Part shown: piece by piece, positions 1 through 11,567 of the stretch
How positions within the stretch are numbered: position 1 is the first letter of the stretch
How the letters are laid out: every line of letters starts with the position of its first letter
Source of the DNA: Chaetorhynchus papuensis
Lineage: Eukaryota > Chordata > Aves > Passeriformes > Rhipiduridae
Length of the DNA stretch: 64,000 nt
Reading direction: 5' to 3'
NCBI GenBank assembly: GCA_013396525.1
Contig: VWYX01000785.1
Coordinates: forward strand, 124,001-188,000
Made by a program: the position numbers and the translations under genes
The notes under the pieces: model-generated
What the model saw: only the letters and a program-made list of their open reading frames with translations
Databases searched by the model: none
Told to the model about the DNA's origin: nothing

Positions 1-747
1 CAGTTTCATACTCAGCTGAGGAAGATTAAAGCTTACTTTTCCCAGCTCATAGCACATAGTAGAACATTTCTAGTTAATATCTTGGCTCCTAGCAAAGTGT
101 TATGTGGTGCTAGTAGGATATTGTCTGGATGATTTAACTACTTTGTGGGCCTCAGCTCTTCTTTGGATAGAGAGAGGAGACACTCCCTTGTCTTTTGGGC
201 TAGTCTGGGGCTCTCTGACAGGTCCCACATTAGCATTAAACTGATTTTTCCTCAGGGCAGCTGATGCACTGTGTGTTTGCTGCAGGAGTCCCTGAGAAAA
301 GACTTGGATGCAGGGCTCTGAAGGGCAGGGAGTGAGCCACCATTGAATTATAGTATTGCTGTGGTGATGGGTTTATTAGGGCTGGCCTCTGAGGAACAGT
401 GTCTGGAGTGCAAGAATTTATAGACAAGCTCTTTTTTTTCCAGCTCACCCAAGTTGCACATGTTCACTGACTAGTGTCTGATAGAATAAGACTCAATAAA
501 TCTCCCCCTTGAAAGGTCCTTTGAAGAAATGCTGCTCTAAGACTTCTACTACTCTTTTATTTTTGTCCTTCTAGGAATGCACATCAGCTCACCAAGGAAA
601 CACAGGCTTCTTGCTCCCACATGCACATCCCTTTGCAAAAGTCCCCAGTGGAGGAAGGATCTGGTGCCCTTTGGTTTTCAAAACCATGTGGGCTTTTTGC
701 CAGCTTGTCTACCTTATGTTACTCTGGTTGTCTGGAGTAGAGGTGGT
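1..747. other. Unique non-coding sequence
   Basis: I see no gene, repeat family or RNA here. Short open frames on both strands resemble no protein and lack any coding context. Confidence 0.6.
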
Positions 748-813
748 GTTGTGGTATCAGCTGGACTCGATGGTCTTGGAGTTACTTTCCAACCTTGGGG
801 ATTCTATGACTTA
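748..813 (+). mobile_element. CR1 LINE 3' tail fragment
   Basis: The stretch has the usual order of a CR1 3' end: 'ctggactcgatggtcttgga', then 'ctttccaacctt', then a single 'attctatga' tail unit. Only the last 65 or so bases of the element survive, which fits the strong 5' truncation normal for CR1 copies. It is non-coding and runs on the plus strand. The left edge is approximate. Confidence 0.8.
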
Positions 814-3800
814 ATCAACAGCTTAGCTAAGAGAAACCTAAAGGCAAGGCAAGGTCTTCTACCTCTAAATATTTGACAGAGGTTGATTCCCTCCCTCCTC
901 CACAGGGGACCTTACTGTTCTTCACGGTGAGCAACACGGCATGCCCATCTTGTCTAGTTGAAAGATTAGCTTCTGTGTTTAAATGAACTATTCCCAATCT
1001 AGAATAAGTTGATGAAAAATTGATCTCATCTCCTGTAAAAAAAAACCCAAAACCCCTTGATTGCCACAAAGAGACTGTTGCTGTCTAGCCTGCAGCTCCT
1101 GTCCTGCACAAGGAAAGCTACTCTAGGTTGGAGGTGGGTCATGGAGTTACATGGAAAAACCCAAGCAGCTTCCCTAGCTTGATGGCCCTGTGCTCTCACC
1201 AGTCAATCAGAGCTGCACTGGATTCATCCACAAGCTCTCGCTCTACAACAACCCAAAGACAAACAGTTTTCTTTGCAGCCTGAAGTCTTTAAAATCTTTT
1301 GTGATGCAGCTGGAAACAAACAGGGAAAGATGTTTGCTTTTTCTTAAGGGATCAGTCTGAGACAGTGGGAGCTCTGATTGAATAAGAAATGTACTGAAAA
1401 AAAAAAATCTATGCTATGTCAGGGCTTTAATAAGTAATTGAGCTGAATACTGCCGTGTGTGATCCCAGGGGGACCTTTTTGTTTTTCAGCTTGCTTTTCT
1501 TTTGGAGTTGAGCTACCACCACAGATCACAGAGCAGTGCAGTGAAGGATGTGTATCTAAAGCCACAAAAAGCCAAAGCAGGACTTTGAACAAATCATTTG
1601 TTTTATCCTTATTTCTATTACCTTGGTCCCCAGACTGCTGCATGCAGGTTAGGGGCTGAGGGAAAAAAAGAGCAACATTTTAGAGAACTAAACTGTCTGG
1701 TCTTGGTGTTGCCATCAATATGAGGCCAATTTCAAACCTCTTCCTTAGGAGAAAGCAACTTTGGAGAAATCTGGATTTTTCTTCTCCTCAGCTGATGAAT
1801 TTTCATGTAACCTCTAGGATTTTGATTTTGGTGCGATCTTGACCCTCATGTTAAAATGGGTTGAAATTGCCAAAAAAATGGCAAAGGAAAATAGGCAGAG
1901 CAGTCACTCATCTGATACCAGGGTGTCACTGTTCTGTGAGGAGTGTTTCCCTAACAAGCTTCTCTGAAGGTGACTGCAGTCCTGATTCCATGTGGCTTGA
2001 AATTTTATACTCTTGTGCAAATTGGGTACAAAATCATGTCTGCACCAAAGAATCTGACCTCTTTATTACTTTAAGTTCAACCTGTGCAGGTCAAAAGTGC
2101 TATGTGATGTGCAAGGCAAAAGGACTCGGAATGAATTCCTTGGGTAACCCCTGCTCACCTTCTGTGCTTTGATTGCAGTCTGGATCAAGCCTCTTTGCTT
2201 AGCCAGTTTAAGTGGTTTAGCTTTCAGCCATCACAGCTTACATTGCTAGAATGTGATATTTTTATATTATTTTTTCCCCTAGAACCAGTTTTTTCCTCTC
2301 TTGCAGCAGATAACAACCTTTTCTTGTAGGTGGTTTACCTTGTTGGCTTCTGAGGGATGCTGAGAGCTTCTCTTACGTGACACTTTACTGAAATCCAGCC
2401 CCAAGAGTCATTTTGCTTTTTTTGTTCTTCTGCTTCTCTGCCGCTTCTAAAAGTTGGCCTTGACAAACAGAACAATGTTTCTGTGGTGATCCCAGACTTC
2501 TGGGAACCTCTCAGCCACTGTGGGAACTCAGTGACTTGGTTCAGTGTTCTTGAAGCACATGCCCTGAGGGGAAGGGTGAAGGAGCAGCTGTCACTCCCTA
2601 TGGATACAGCTACAAATTCTGATTCCAGTCCTTCACTGAGTTACCTCATCTGTTGGTGTGTCAGCCTGCCCATTAGCCCATTAGACAAGATGTTCAATCA
2701 CCGGCCTGACTACTTTGGGGATATTATTAATTTCATGCAATGTTTTTTGTGCTAACATCTTTAGGTTACAGGTATTTGTGACACATTCTTAAGATGCTTT
2801 TTTTTTGGATGTATTTTGGCAGAGTACTCTGTAATGCATCCATCTGGTTGTTGTTCCTCTTAACATCTCATCAGCCAAACAGGAGTCTGGTCACTCAGGT
2901 GTGGGATTCTTTTGACCAGTGTAGACATCTCTGCTCTCATATGGGCTCCTTTAGAAATCAAAGGAGAGGACCACAAGGGAGAGGAGTTTCTGGCTGTTGT
3001 TCATCTTACCTTGTGGCAGATGTCTACAACAGATCAGGTGATTCGTCTCCTGAGTGAGCAGTTTCTCCCTACTGAGTAGAAAGGCAGTGGTGTGGAGATG
3101 AGGACAGAAAAAGCCAGTTTCTCTTCTTGTGCCAAAACTCCTGAAGACTTGATTGAAAGCTGGTCTCAGCTTTGGAGACAAGATTTGTCCCCAGTTACCA
3201 CTGCACAGCTGGAAAGATTTCTTGTTCCAGGACTGCTCTGGTTTCACTGTCAAATCCATGAGAGTGAGCTCCCCGACTCCCCTCAGACTGCCTCTCCTCC
3301 ATACACCTGCATGGAGACATCCAGCAGACACAGTTCGAGAGCTTTGGTACTTTACATTCCTGCTTTTTGTCCTCTAGTTGCATGCCCTTGCTTGTGTTTA
3401 TCCCTGCAGGCTGGACTCTCTCAGGCATTTGTGTTATGCCTGCGAGCTCAGAACCCTGGTTCAGTGAAAGACAGCTCCCTTCAGACTGAGACAAGCTCTG
3501 CACAGGAAAACAAAGGTCTGCTCAACTTGCTGTTCCAGGACACTATTTACTCGCTGATTGACATGTATGCACTACCCTCCTGAAACCTCAGCTCTCTTTC
3601 AAGTTGGACAAATACTGGTGTTTTGGAAGATGGAGTTCTCCTTAAAAATTGCCTAAGCCATGCTGTGTAACAGAAGGACTTGGAGCAGAAATGGAGCTAC
3701 TTCTTAGCTGAGGACTTTTATCTTAAAATATAACGTCTTGCAGAAAGCAAGTAGGAAGCAAAGGAGTCACACAACTTTGATATCACAGCTTATGCCACCT

Positions 3801-4231
3801 GGGAGCATCTCTTCACACAGCTGTCACAGCTTGTAAGGTTGGGATGGGACATTCCCCTGTCACTCCTAGAATAATTTCTTTGCTGGGTTCCTGCCCTGCT
3901 TGAGGACAGTTGCATATAGCAGAAACACCCTTTTGATGAAGAAAGGTGTTGTTGAAAGGCAGCAATATGTTTTCCCAATTTCCATTTCTCAGTTAAATTA
4001 TTTGGGTCCCTGCAATTGTTGTCCCTTAGAAGGAACACCTACTCAAACAGAGGAAAGAGAAAACATTGCATGCAGCTAATCCAATATGTGATTTAGTCAG
4101 AGAGTTCAACTGAATGAATAAGCAAATAAGCTGCATTTCAAGCCCTCCCTTGCTGTGAAAGTTTTTTATTTTCATCAGAGTTATTCTTGGCTCAGAAAAT
4201 ACAGCCATTGTTTTTCATTTGTGGAAGGTGT
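814..4231. other. Unique non-coding sequence
   Basis: I recognise no repeat or gene in this 3.4 kb. The longest frame, 163 codons at 3092-3583 plus, matches no family I know and overlaps equally long frames on the other strand and in another phase, so I treat it as chance. Short A and T runs occur (for example near 1035 and 1397) but nothing structured. Confidence 0.55.
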
Positions 4232-4308
4232 CTCTGTCAATGGCAGGGGGATTGGAACTAGTTGATCTTAAGGTCCCTTCTTACCCAAACCATTCCGTGC
4301 TTCTGTGT
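4232..4308 (+). mobile_element. CR1 LINE 3' tail fragment
   Basis: The sequence shows 'gcagggggattggaactag' followed by 'gatcttaaggtccctt', 'acccaaaccattc' and a degraded tail 'cgtgcttctgtg'. This is the 3' end of a CR1 copy on the plus strand, truncated to under 80 bases. The wording differs from the copy at 748-813, so they belong to different CR1 subfamilies. Confidence 0.85.
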
Positions 4309-6734
4309 TTGGCAGGCTCTCCCAAGAACCTTTCAGCACAGACTCATTTTGCTGTTTGTCCAGTGAACACAGATTTTTTTTGTTTTGATCTGTGTTGTGT
4401 GTGGTTTTGGCATGATTTATAAATGGACCAGTTAAACAAGTGTTGCTAAAGCTGTCCTTGCCCTTGGTCATGGGCTTCCACAGCAAGAAAGATGAGCCTC
4501 TGTGGGACAAGGGATTCCCATAAAGACCAGAGTAAATGTCAAGAGGCTCTTTTCCCTTCCCTCTTGGCCCAGAAACTTTGTTGTAACTTAGGTTTGCTGT
4601 ACAGGCAGTGTTGGATTATCCGTAGTACGAGCAGTTTGATGTGAAGGATGCTGAAGTTCAGCCAGGTTGTCTGGATGAGAAATCACTGAGGTGAGACTGG
4701 ACAGGCAATTTGTATCAGGTTCTGCATTTTGTAATTTATACTCTGAATCTTTAAATGACAAAGCAAATTAACTTGCTCAGATGACTGAGAACCATGTTTA
4801 AAGGGAGAGGTAGAATGCATCTTGACTCGGGAATTCTTGGTGAGGGCACCCAGGCACTCAGAGGCTCCCTTTCTTCTGGCCTGATGCATCTTGGCTTTTT
4901 CCTCTACAGCAGCTCAGGTTTACAGCAGACATGGAAACTTCTCTCTCTGTGAGCTTCCTGCAGCCTACCAAAGGTAACCTGCACACTGGGACCTGGGGTC
5001 AAATCCACCAGGCAGGGGGAGCACCCAGAGCTCCCTGCTCCCGGTGACAGGCTGTTGTCCTGAGGCTGTTGTCCAAAAAGTTGGCTGCTTTGAATCAGCT
5101 GGACATGAGGCTCACTTTGGGGCTGAGTTGTGGTGCCTCTTGGATCTGCCTCAGGCTTGAAGCTCAACCTTCAGCAGGAGTTAAGGAGGCGAAAGGTAAA
5201 AAACATGCTAGTTTTTTTGACACGATGACTGAAAACTGTGACTATGACCTGACCATAAGGTAGGTGAATGTTATCCTGGACTTTACCTTTGTGCTTTCCC
5301 AGTTGAGATGGGAGCATTGCTTCATGCAGAATTTTGGTAAGACCCAGCCAGATCTGTTCTCTTGTGCTGGAGGAAGAAGAATTAAAATTGGAAGGGGCTG
5401 AGGGAGGGGCTGGTACCTTGATCAGGGGAAGGGAAGGGCTGTCCTAGGAGAGGAGGCTGAAAGTTTAGCTTGCTTCGCCAGAAGCATGAAGCAGTTGGGT
5501 TCTTCAGTAAAAATTATTTACTGGGTTATTCAGTAAAAATCCTTCAGGTTGGGGGTGGAGAAAGCTCTTCAAGCCAAAGAACAGTGTTGGCAGATGAGTA
5601 AGTGACACAGACTGATTGGAAATAAATTTGCACTGGAAATTAGGAGCCAGGTGGGGACAAGGTGCTGAAGGACCTCTTGTACTCTGTGCGTGGTGCCAGG
5701 AATACAGAGCCCCATACCTGCAGTACAACATTCTGTAGGGTGCTAACAAGGTGTTAGAAATCCTGTGTGAACACTGGTTTGGACCAGTAGTGACCTTTAG
5801 AGAAACTGTTGTTTGCTGTGTGGACAGAGCAGGATTTCACACTTGACTTCTTCCTTCTTGACTGTGTTTGGTTTGTGGGAAGGAACTAGTATGGAAAGGA
5901 CAAATAGTGGAAAGCTTCCAACTCTACTTCTTAATCCTGGGACATGTAATAGCCCACTTTGCTATCAATTTGCTGGGCTGGTCCTCTACAAACAAGAGGA
6001 ATTTACCCCACGGCAATCTTTCTTCACTAGAACCCTGCAAAAGGAAGTGAGGTTTAATTAGCATTTTAAAGTGGACAGCCTTGAAGTTAATGATATTCAA
6101 TAAAGAAAAATTGTTTTAACCTTATTTGCACTTTTCAATTTACTTATTAGAGGCCATCTGTTATATTTTAAGCAAGAGCACTGGGAGCTAAACTCTCAGA
6201 TTGTCAAATGAGGTTTTAACTGGCTAAGCAGAAGGGAAGGAACAGGCTGCCTTAAATGAGCAGTTAGGCTGTTTTTCTTCAATTTCTCACTTTTGTGTCA
6301 AAAAGCAAATGGTCACCCTTTCAAGAAACAGTCAAGTTGCAACAATGACATCTGTTTTTACAAGTGCTGATGAGTCTTGGCCAATGTCACTTGTCCTCAG
6401 ATCTCAGATATGCTCTAACATGGATGAAATTCAAAAAAGCCAAAAGTGAGATGAAACTGGTGAGGGTGCGAAGGGCAGGAGTAAGGATTTCTGTAAGTAA
6501 ATCACCAGGAAAGGGAAAATGGGAACATATTGATTTGCTGCTGAATGTGTTGGCCAACCTGGTGACAAAGGGCATGGGGAAAGCTGAGGTGCTCTTTGCT
6601 TTTGCCATTACTGACAAGGCCTGCTGTCAAACCTCTTCATCTCTGGGCCTAGTGGCAGGATTTAGGAGAGGTAGGTGCCACCTGTTGTAGGGGAGGATCA
6701 ATTTAGGAACTGGTGAAGCAAAATGGGCATACCT
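4309..6734. other. Unique non-coding sequence with a short direct repeat
   Basis: No gene or dispersed repeat is recognised. An 18-base unit is repeated at 5497-5514 and 5523-5540 with one difference (core 'ttcagtaaaaat'), separated by 8 bases. It looks like a local duplication. Confidence 0.5.
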
Positions 6735-7000
6735 GGGTGCATGGGACCAGGCGGGATGTGTTCAAGGGTGCTGACGAAGAGGGTTGATGCTATTGCAAGA
6801 TTTCTCACTAGGATCTCTGAAAGGTGGGGGTGATCAAGCAAGGTCCCCGGTGACTGGGAAGATGCTGATGTCGAGGTCATCCTCAAGCAAGGAGGACCTA
6901 AGAAAACTGCAGACTGGTCAGCTTCACCTTTGTCTTCATGAAGGTCACAGAGCAAATCTCCTTGGGGACCATTTCTGGCGTGGGAAGGGCAAGAACTCAC
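6735..7000 (+). mobile_element. Decayed CR1 ORF2 fragment (start of reverse transcriptase)
   Basis: The plus strand can be followed through blocks typical of CR1 ORF2 just upstream of and into the reverse transcriptase domain. They are 'gcatgggaccaggcgggatg' and 'caagggtgctga' near 6740-6778, 'ggtccccggtgactgggaag' at 6843-6862, 'ctggtcagcttcacctt' near 6914 and 'cagagcaaatctccttgggg' near 6947. In intact CR1 these encode the stretch around 'GPDGIHPRVLRE' and 'PVSLTS'. Here the frame is broken by stops and small indels, so it is a molecular fossil with no function. It carries no 3' tail, so it is an internal remnant of a much older copy. The long minus-strand open frame across 6698-7321 is the antisense shadow of this fossil. 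Edges are approximate. Confidence 0.75.
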
Positions 7001-10000
7001 TGTGGAATGCAGGAACTTGATCTCTACTGTCACAGGATTTTGACTCCTAAGCTTAGCTCTCTTAAGCTTGAGCAGATTCCCACCACACGTCTGAGAAACT
7101 GGGTGTTTTTCCTCTGTCCCTGGGCAAAACGGGAACCTCTGGTAAGACAAGAGCCAAACCTTGGTCTCCCAGGTCTCATGAGAATAATTTAAATACTGGG
7201 ATGCCCATAATTCCTCCTGGAGGGTTGGGAAAGGAAAGCAAAATGTCCTCTGCAAATCTACTGAGAAATCTATGGGATCCAGTACAACTGCTGCAGTGCA
7301 CCTGGATTTGGGACTGTGCATTCATGTAGGGATGTTTGAATTCAGAGGGATTGCTATAATAGATATGCTGTTGTTCACCTGAGCAGAGGCTCTGAATCCT
7401 GGTCTCTGGGGTATTTGGCTGTGGTGGCTGCAAGGTTGCCATGCCCAGAGTGGATTGGGATAATCCCTTTAATCCCTTTTGCAAACAAATGCAAATTGTG
7501 ATCAATGCCATGGAGCAGGAATGTAAATTGCCTCAGCCTGAATCCCTCTGAACTGGAAATTGGAAAACAGATCCCACAATCATTTGAAAATTTAGCTCTT
7601 AGGCTGAAGTTGGGAGATTTCTCTCTCTCTGTGAGATTCTGTGTATATCCCAGATTTTCTGGGGACTGACCCAGCAGCTGCTGTTGGTGCCAGGCTTGCT
7701 CTACAGCCAGCTGTGATTCTGTCTTGCGTGGTGAGTTACGGCAACAGAAGGAGGGAGAAATGATCCAAACAAAAGAAACAGGGCAGAAACGTAAACTAGA
7801 TCACGGTGATTCATGACAGCTCTTGATCATTAGGAAGAAAACCCCCACTAAACCAAATGAACTATGAAGTATCTCTAGCAGTGAAATCTGGCTGCCAACA
7901 ATGTTATTGTAAAACATAGTCATGGGTACTGTTAGTTTGCTGCAAGCGCTGAAGCTGAATGAGTGTGCAATAAAAGAGCTTTTATAAAACCTGTCTTTTG
8001 TGTCATTCCAAGCCAAAAATGCTATTTTGTGTTCAGATCTATAGATTAAAAAAACCTCCACACCACAACTTGGGGTGACTTTTGTTTTAAGACTGTTTTA
8101 AATTTATAACTGAGCTGGCTAAAATGCTTTTCATCAAAGTACAAAAGTTTCATGCTGTAATTAATGGCAAGTGATATCTAATGCAATAAAACACCATCAT
8201 TTGAGTGTTCTTACAAGACTATTTATGACTGGATATTGAAACTGATAATGATTCTGCCATTTGTCCTCATAATTTATTATTCCAAGGAGAGGCAAGTGGT
8301 GTTAAGGGTTCACGATCCGTTTTATGGAAAGAGTGCTGAATTCAGCTTTTTATTGGTGTAAATGACAATGTTTGGCTCTCTGTGGAAAATGAGCTTGTGA
8401 CAGCGAGTGCAGGCCCTGTTGAGGGGTTGAGGTGGGGGGGTGTTCATGCTTTTTCTTAGAGAGCTGAAGCCCCTGGCTGTGTGATCCAGTTGCAGGTGGC
8501 CTTACTGGGAATATTGCAAAGACTCAGTCACCATCTCAGCTGGATCCCTTGGAAGACCAGGGCAGGATTTTTCTGAAAACCTTCTACCTGGTTTCTCAGC
8601 TAGATGATCTCTTGAGGTATCACGTTGGGCCACCAAAGCTGAATTCACTATAAGGAGCCTAATCCAAACCCCATGGAAGATAATGGAAAGAATTAAGGGC
8701 TTGGTAAAATCTTGTGTCAGGACAAAACAAAACTTGACTCCGGAGGAGACTTCCCTTGGTCTTGTAAATTGCCAGCCAGACTGTGTCTCTCTGAGCACAG
8801 CCCTTTCATTTTGTACCAGGCCAATTTATGGAATGCTTAGGCTCTGATCCTCACCTCATTCAGGCTCGTGGAAACATGGAGGAATTTCTTTTAAGTCAAT
8901 GTTGATACAACTAATGGAAAATCTGAATTAAGTTAGACCTTGTCTTTTTTTTCGGACTGAAAAACAGATTATACTTCATTCTGATGGACTCCCAACCTTG
9001 AGATTACAGATTTTTGGTTTTCCCCAGCCTGCTGTTAATTTGCTGTGGAGTAAGGTCCTGTAGGTAAAGATTTGCATTTCCATCAATAGTCGTAGCAGCA
9101 ATCTAATGAGTTTCTTGCCGTTTTGCAAATAACTTGCAGTGAATCTGATGGCACGGAGGCAGGGAGCAGGATGTGGCTCATTGTCTTTGCTTTTCAAGAG
9201 CTGCAGTCACCTTCCTCTTCCCTTCCGCCTCCCCTCGTTTATTCTAATCAGCATGTCAAAAGGGAAGTCGCTCCTTTATTGGAGGTTATCCATGTCAAGG
9301 GAAGTTATGTTTCCATCACTACCTGGGGGCCCATCAGCAGATGAAGATGGAGAGCAGTGACTCAGAATGACTTTGAAGCAACACCCAGCAGCAACTCAAG
9401 ACAAGAACATAACCTCAGCTGACGTTTAAAATAACCCGATACACAAATAAAACCGCTCTGCTAAATTATGCATCTTTTTACTCTTGGCTGTTCTTAAAGG
9501 AAAGGGACTGGGTGAGTGTTTTCTGTGTGTGCCTCTTCTTTTCCCCGTGCTGGGAGCTGAGTGACAGATGCACACTGATGGAGCAGAGTGCATTGATTTT
9601 TGTGTCTGTGGTACTTTATGCTGAAAAGAAATACAGCTTTTAAAACAACGGAGCACCCCTCTTCAGAGAAAAAAAGTGAGGTGAGTTTTGCTGGTTGTGC
9701 ATTAGTTATCTGCTTTGAGTTAAGCACGTGCCTAAATGCTTTGTTGACCAGCATTGATGGGAGTACACTTAACAGTAAGTTTGAGTTGAACTAAGTAATG
9801 GCTAAAGAAAAAGCAAGAGGAATAAGATAATAGGGATATTGAGAAAAAAAATCTATCTCTGTTCTAGTAATTGAAACAAAGAAATGATGTGCTGAGTTTA
9901 AAGCTTTTTCCCTAACAGCACAAACACAGATAAGTGCCATTGCCTGAGCACTCCTCTCTTTTCCCAGCTGAGATGTGAGGACAGTGAGGTGCTGGTTGGT

Positions 10001-10038
10001 AGCGGGCTCGGTAAAATCAGCAGTGAGACTGGACAGTC
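7001..10038. other. Unique non-coding sequence
   Basis: No gene, RNA or repeat family is recognised. A (CT)n-like run of about 12 bases lies at 7620. The segment around 9410-9490 is AT-rich and may include conserved non-coding sequence, but it has no feature strong enough to call. Confidence 0.5.
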
Positions 10039-10184
10039 CAGAGGTCAAAATCCATCCTGGGGTGCTTCAAACACAGCTCTGGGGGCTGTACAGAAGAGGT
10101 GATTGTCCTGCTCTATTCAGGGTTGGTGTGGTCTCACCTGAAGCACTGTGGGCAGTTCTGGGCCCCTCAGTTCAAGAAGGTTGT
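10039..10184 (+). mobile_element. CR1 LINE, left part of a copy split by an LTR
   Basis: Blocks such as 'ggggtgcttcaaacacag', 'gtgattgtcctgctctattc', 'gtctcacctgaagcactgtg' and 'cagttctgggcccctcag' are the conserved region of CR1 lying a few hundred bases before the 3' end. The copy stops abruptly at 10184, and its next expected segment resumes at 10840 after the LTR. Together the two parts make a single plus-strand CR1 copy of about 590 bases. The 5' edge is uncertain and may lie a little further left. Confidence 0.85.
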
Positions 10185-10839
10185 TGTGCTGGTTTGAGAC
10201 AAATTTGGAGGAATGTCCAAATTTGAACGTCCTCTGATAGGAGGCAGCTTACAGCCAACCCTCCCCCAACAGTTTTGGGAAAAAAAATTTTTTTCCTCGG
10301 AGGAAAGTGAAGGGAAAAAACCCCTATTTATTTAACAGATACCCAGGAAAAGGATAATAATGCTAAATAATAAAACCTCTCGCTGTGGAGAGAAACCTGG
10401 GAAGATTTTAGAGTCCTTTCTGTGGGGTCTCTCTCTCTCTCTCTCTCTCCCCTCTTCAGAGCTGGAGTTCGGCATAGGCCCCCCTCCTGGCCAATGGTGT
10501 AGGGTCTTGTGGTGTGTTCTGTGACTGTTGAACAGTCCAGAAGAGAAGAAGAAGAAACTGAAGTCCCAGGAAAAAAACTTATTTAACTCTCCGTCTCTCT
10601 CTGGAGAAACAGAGCTGAAAGCTGGCTGAAAAGCAGCAAAAGGGGGCATTCCTCCACTCTTGCTGCCACAGAAACAGCTGCTTCTCTGTGCCCTTGAACA
10701 CAAAACTGCTTTGAAAAGTTTGTCTGGCTTTTTTTTCCCTTCTCTCGCACCCAGTTTTAAAGACAGAAAGGCACAGGGGTCATGTCTGGGCATAGGGCAG
10801 GCGACAGGGGATACAACATCACAAAGTCACCCCAAGACA
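10185..10839 (+). mobile_element. Solo LTR of an endogenous retrovirus inserted in CR1
   Basis: A 655-base block interrupts the CR1 copy exactly. It starts 'tgtgctggtttgagac' and ends 'ccccaagaca', giving the TG...CA boundaries of a retroviral LTR with imperfect inverted ends (tgtgctgg against tgtcttgg). The bases flanking it are ggttgt on the left and ggtgt on the right, which fits a 6-base target duplication that has since lost one base. A 6-base duplication would favour a beta-retrovirus-like (ERVK) family, though that is inference. AATAAA at 10369-10374 and a TATTTAT-like stretch at about 10324-10333 suggest plus orientation, tentatively. A (TC)n run lies at about 10431-10449. No gag, pol or env sequence is present, so this is a solo LTR left by recombination. 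The 153-codon minus-strand frame inside it is not a gene. Confidence 0.8.
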
Positions 10840-11285
10840 GGTGTGAAGGTCATTGAATGTGTCTGGAGAGCAACAAAACAGAGGAGGGAATGTCCTGTGA
10901 AGAGCTGCTGAGGGCTTTGAGTTTGCCTTGTTCAGAGAAAAGGAGGCTGAGGGGTGACCTCATCACTCTCTACAGCTTCCTGAGGAGGGGAAGTGGAGAG
11001 TGAGGTACTGAGCTCTTCTCTCTGGGATCCTGTGACTGTGTGGGAATGGTTCAAAGGTGCACTGGAGGAGGTTAGATGGGACATTAGGAAGCATTTCTTT
11101 ACTGAGAGGGTGATCAAACACTGGAACAGGCTTTCCAGAGATTTGGTCCATGCCCCAAGCCTGACAGTGTTTGAGATATTTGAACAGTGCTTTAGTAAAA
11201 GGCTTTACCACGGTCAGCTCTGAACTGGTCAGAGAGTTGGACTGAGTGGTCATTGCAAGTCCTTTCCAACTGAAACAGTCTATTC
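10840..11285 (+). mobile_element. CR1 LINE, right part with 3' end
   Basis: This part resumes the CR1 copy after the LTR, beginning with 'gaaggtcattgaatgtgtct'. It continues through 'gaggctgaggggtgacctca', 'ggacattaggaagcatttct', 'gggtgatcaaacactggaac' and 'gtcctttccaactgaaac' to a tail 'agtctattct'. The order is that of the CR1 3' untranslated region. The tail unit is an ATTCT-type pentamer rather than the octamer attctgtg, and it passes without a break into the pentanucleotide array that follows. No coding capacity remains. Confidence 0.9.
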
Positions 11286-11567
11286 TCCCTTCCCTTCCCT
11301 TCCCTTCCCTTCCCTTCCCNNNNNNNNNNNNNNNNNNNNNNNNNNNNNNNNNNNNNNNNNNNNNNNNNNNNNNNNNNNNNNNNNNNNNNNNNNNNNNNNN
11401 NNNNNNNNNNNNNNNNNNNNNNNNNNNNNNNNNNNNNNNNNNNNNNNNNNNNNNNNNNNNNNNNNNNNNNNNNNNCTTCCCTTCCCTTCCCTTCCCTTCC
11501 CTTCCCTTCCCTTCCCTTCCCTTCCCTTCCCTTCCCTTCCCTTCCCTTCCCTTCCCTTCCCTTCCCC
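11286..11567. repeat. (CCCTT)n pentanucleotide array with an assembly gap
   Basis: Perfect TCCCT units fill 11286-11319. Ns occupy 11320-11475 (156 bases), and perfect CTTCC-phase units fill 11476-11567. The TT doublet changes position modulo 5 between the two sides, so the gap length does not preserve the repeat phase and is probably an estimate. The array begins at the 3' tail of the CR1 copy. It is strictly polypyrimidine on the plus strand. Open frames reported across it on both strands are repeat translations, not genes. Confidence 0.95.
11320..11475. other. Assembly gap (156 N)
   Basis: A run of Ns inside the pentanucleotide array. The true sequence is almost certainly more of the same repeat. 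The real length is unknown. Confidence 0.99.

Noticed and set aside
3092..3583. 163-codon plus-strand frame
   Set aside because: It has no family resemblance and no splice or promoter context, and equally long frames overlap on the other strand.
6698..7321. 207-codon minus-strand open frame, the longest in the window
   Set aside because: It is antisense to the decayed CR1 ORF2 fragment and encodes nothing recognisable.
10332..10793. 153-codon minus-strand frame
   Set aside because: It lies wholly within the LTR and is not a retroviral or host gene.
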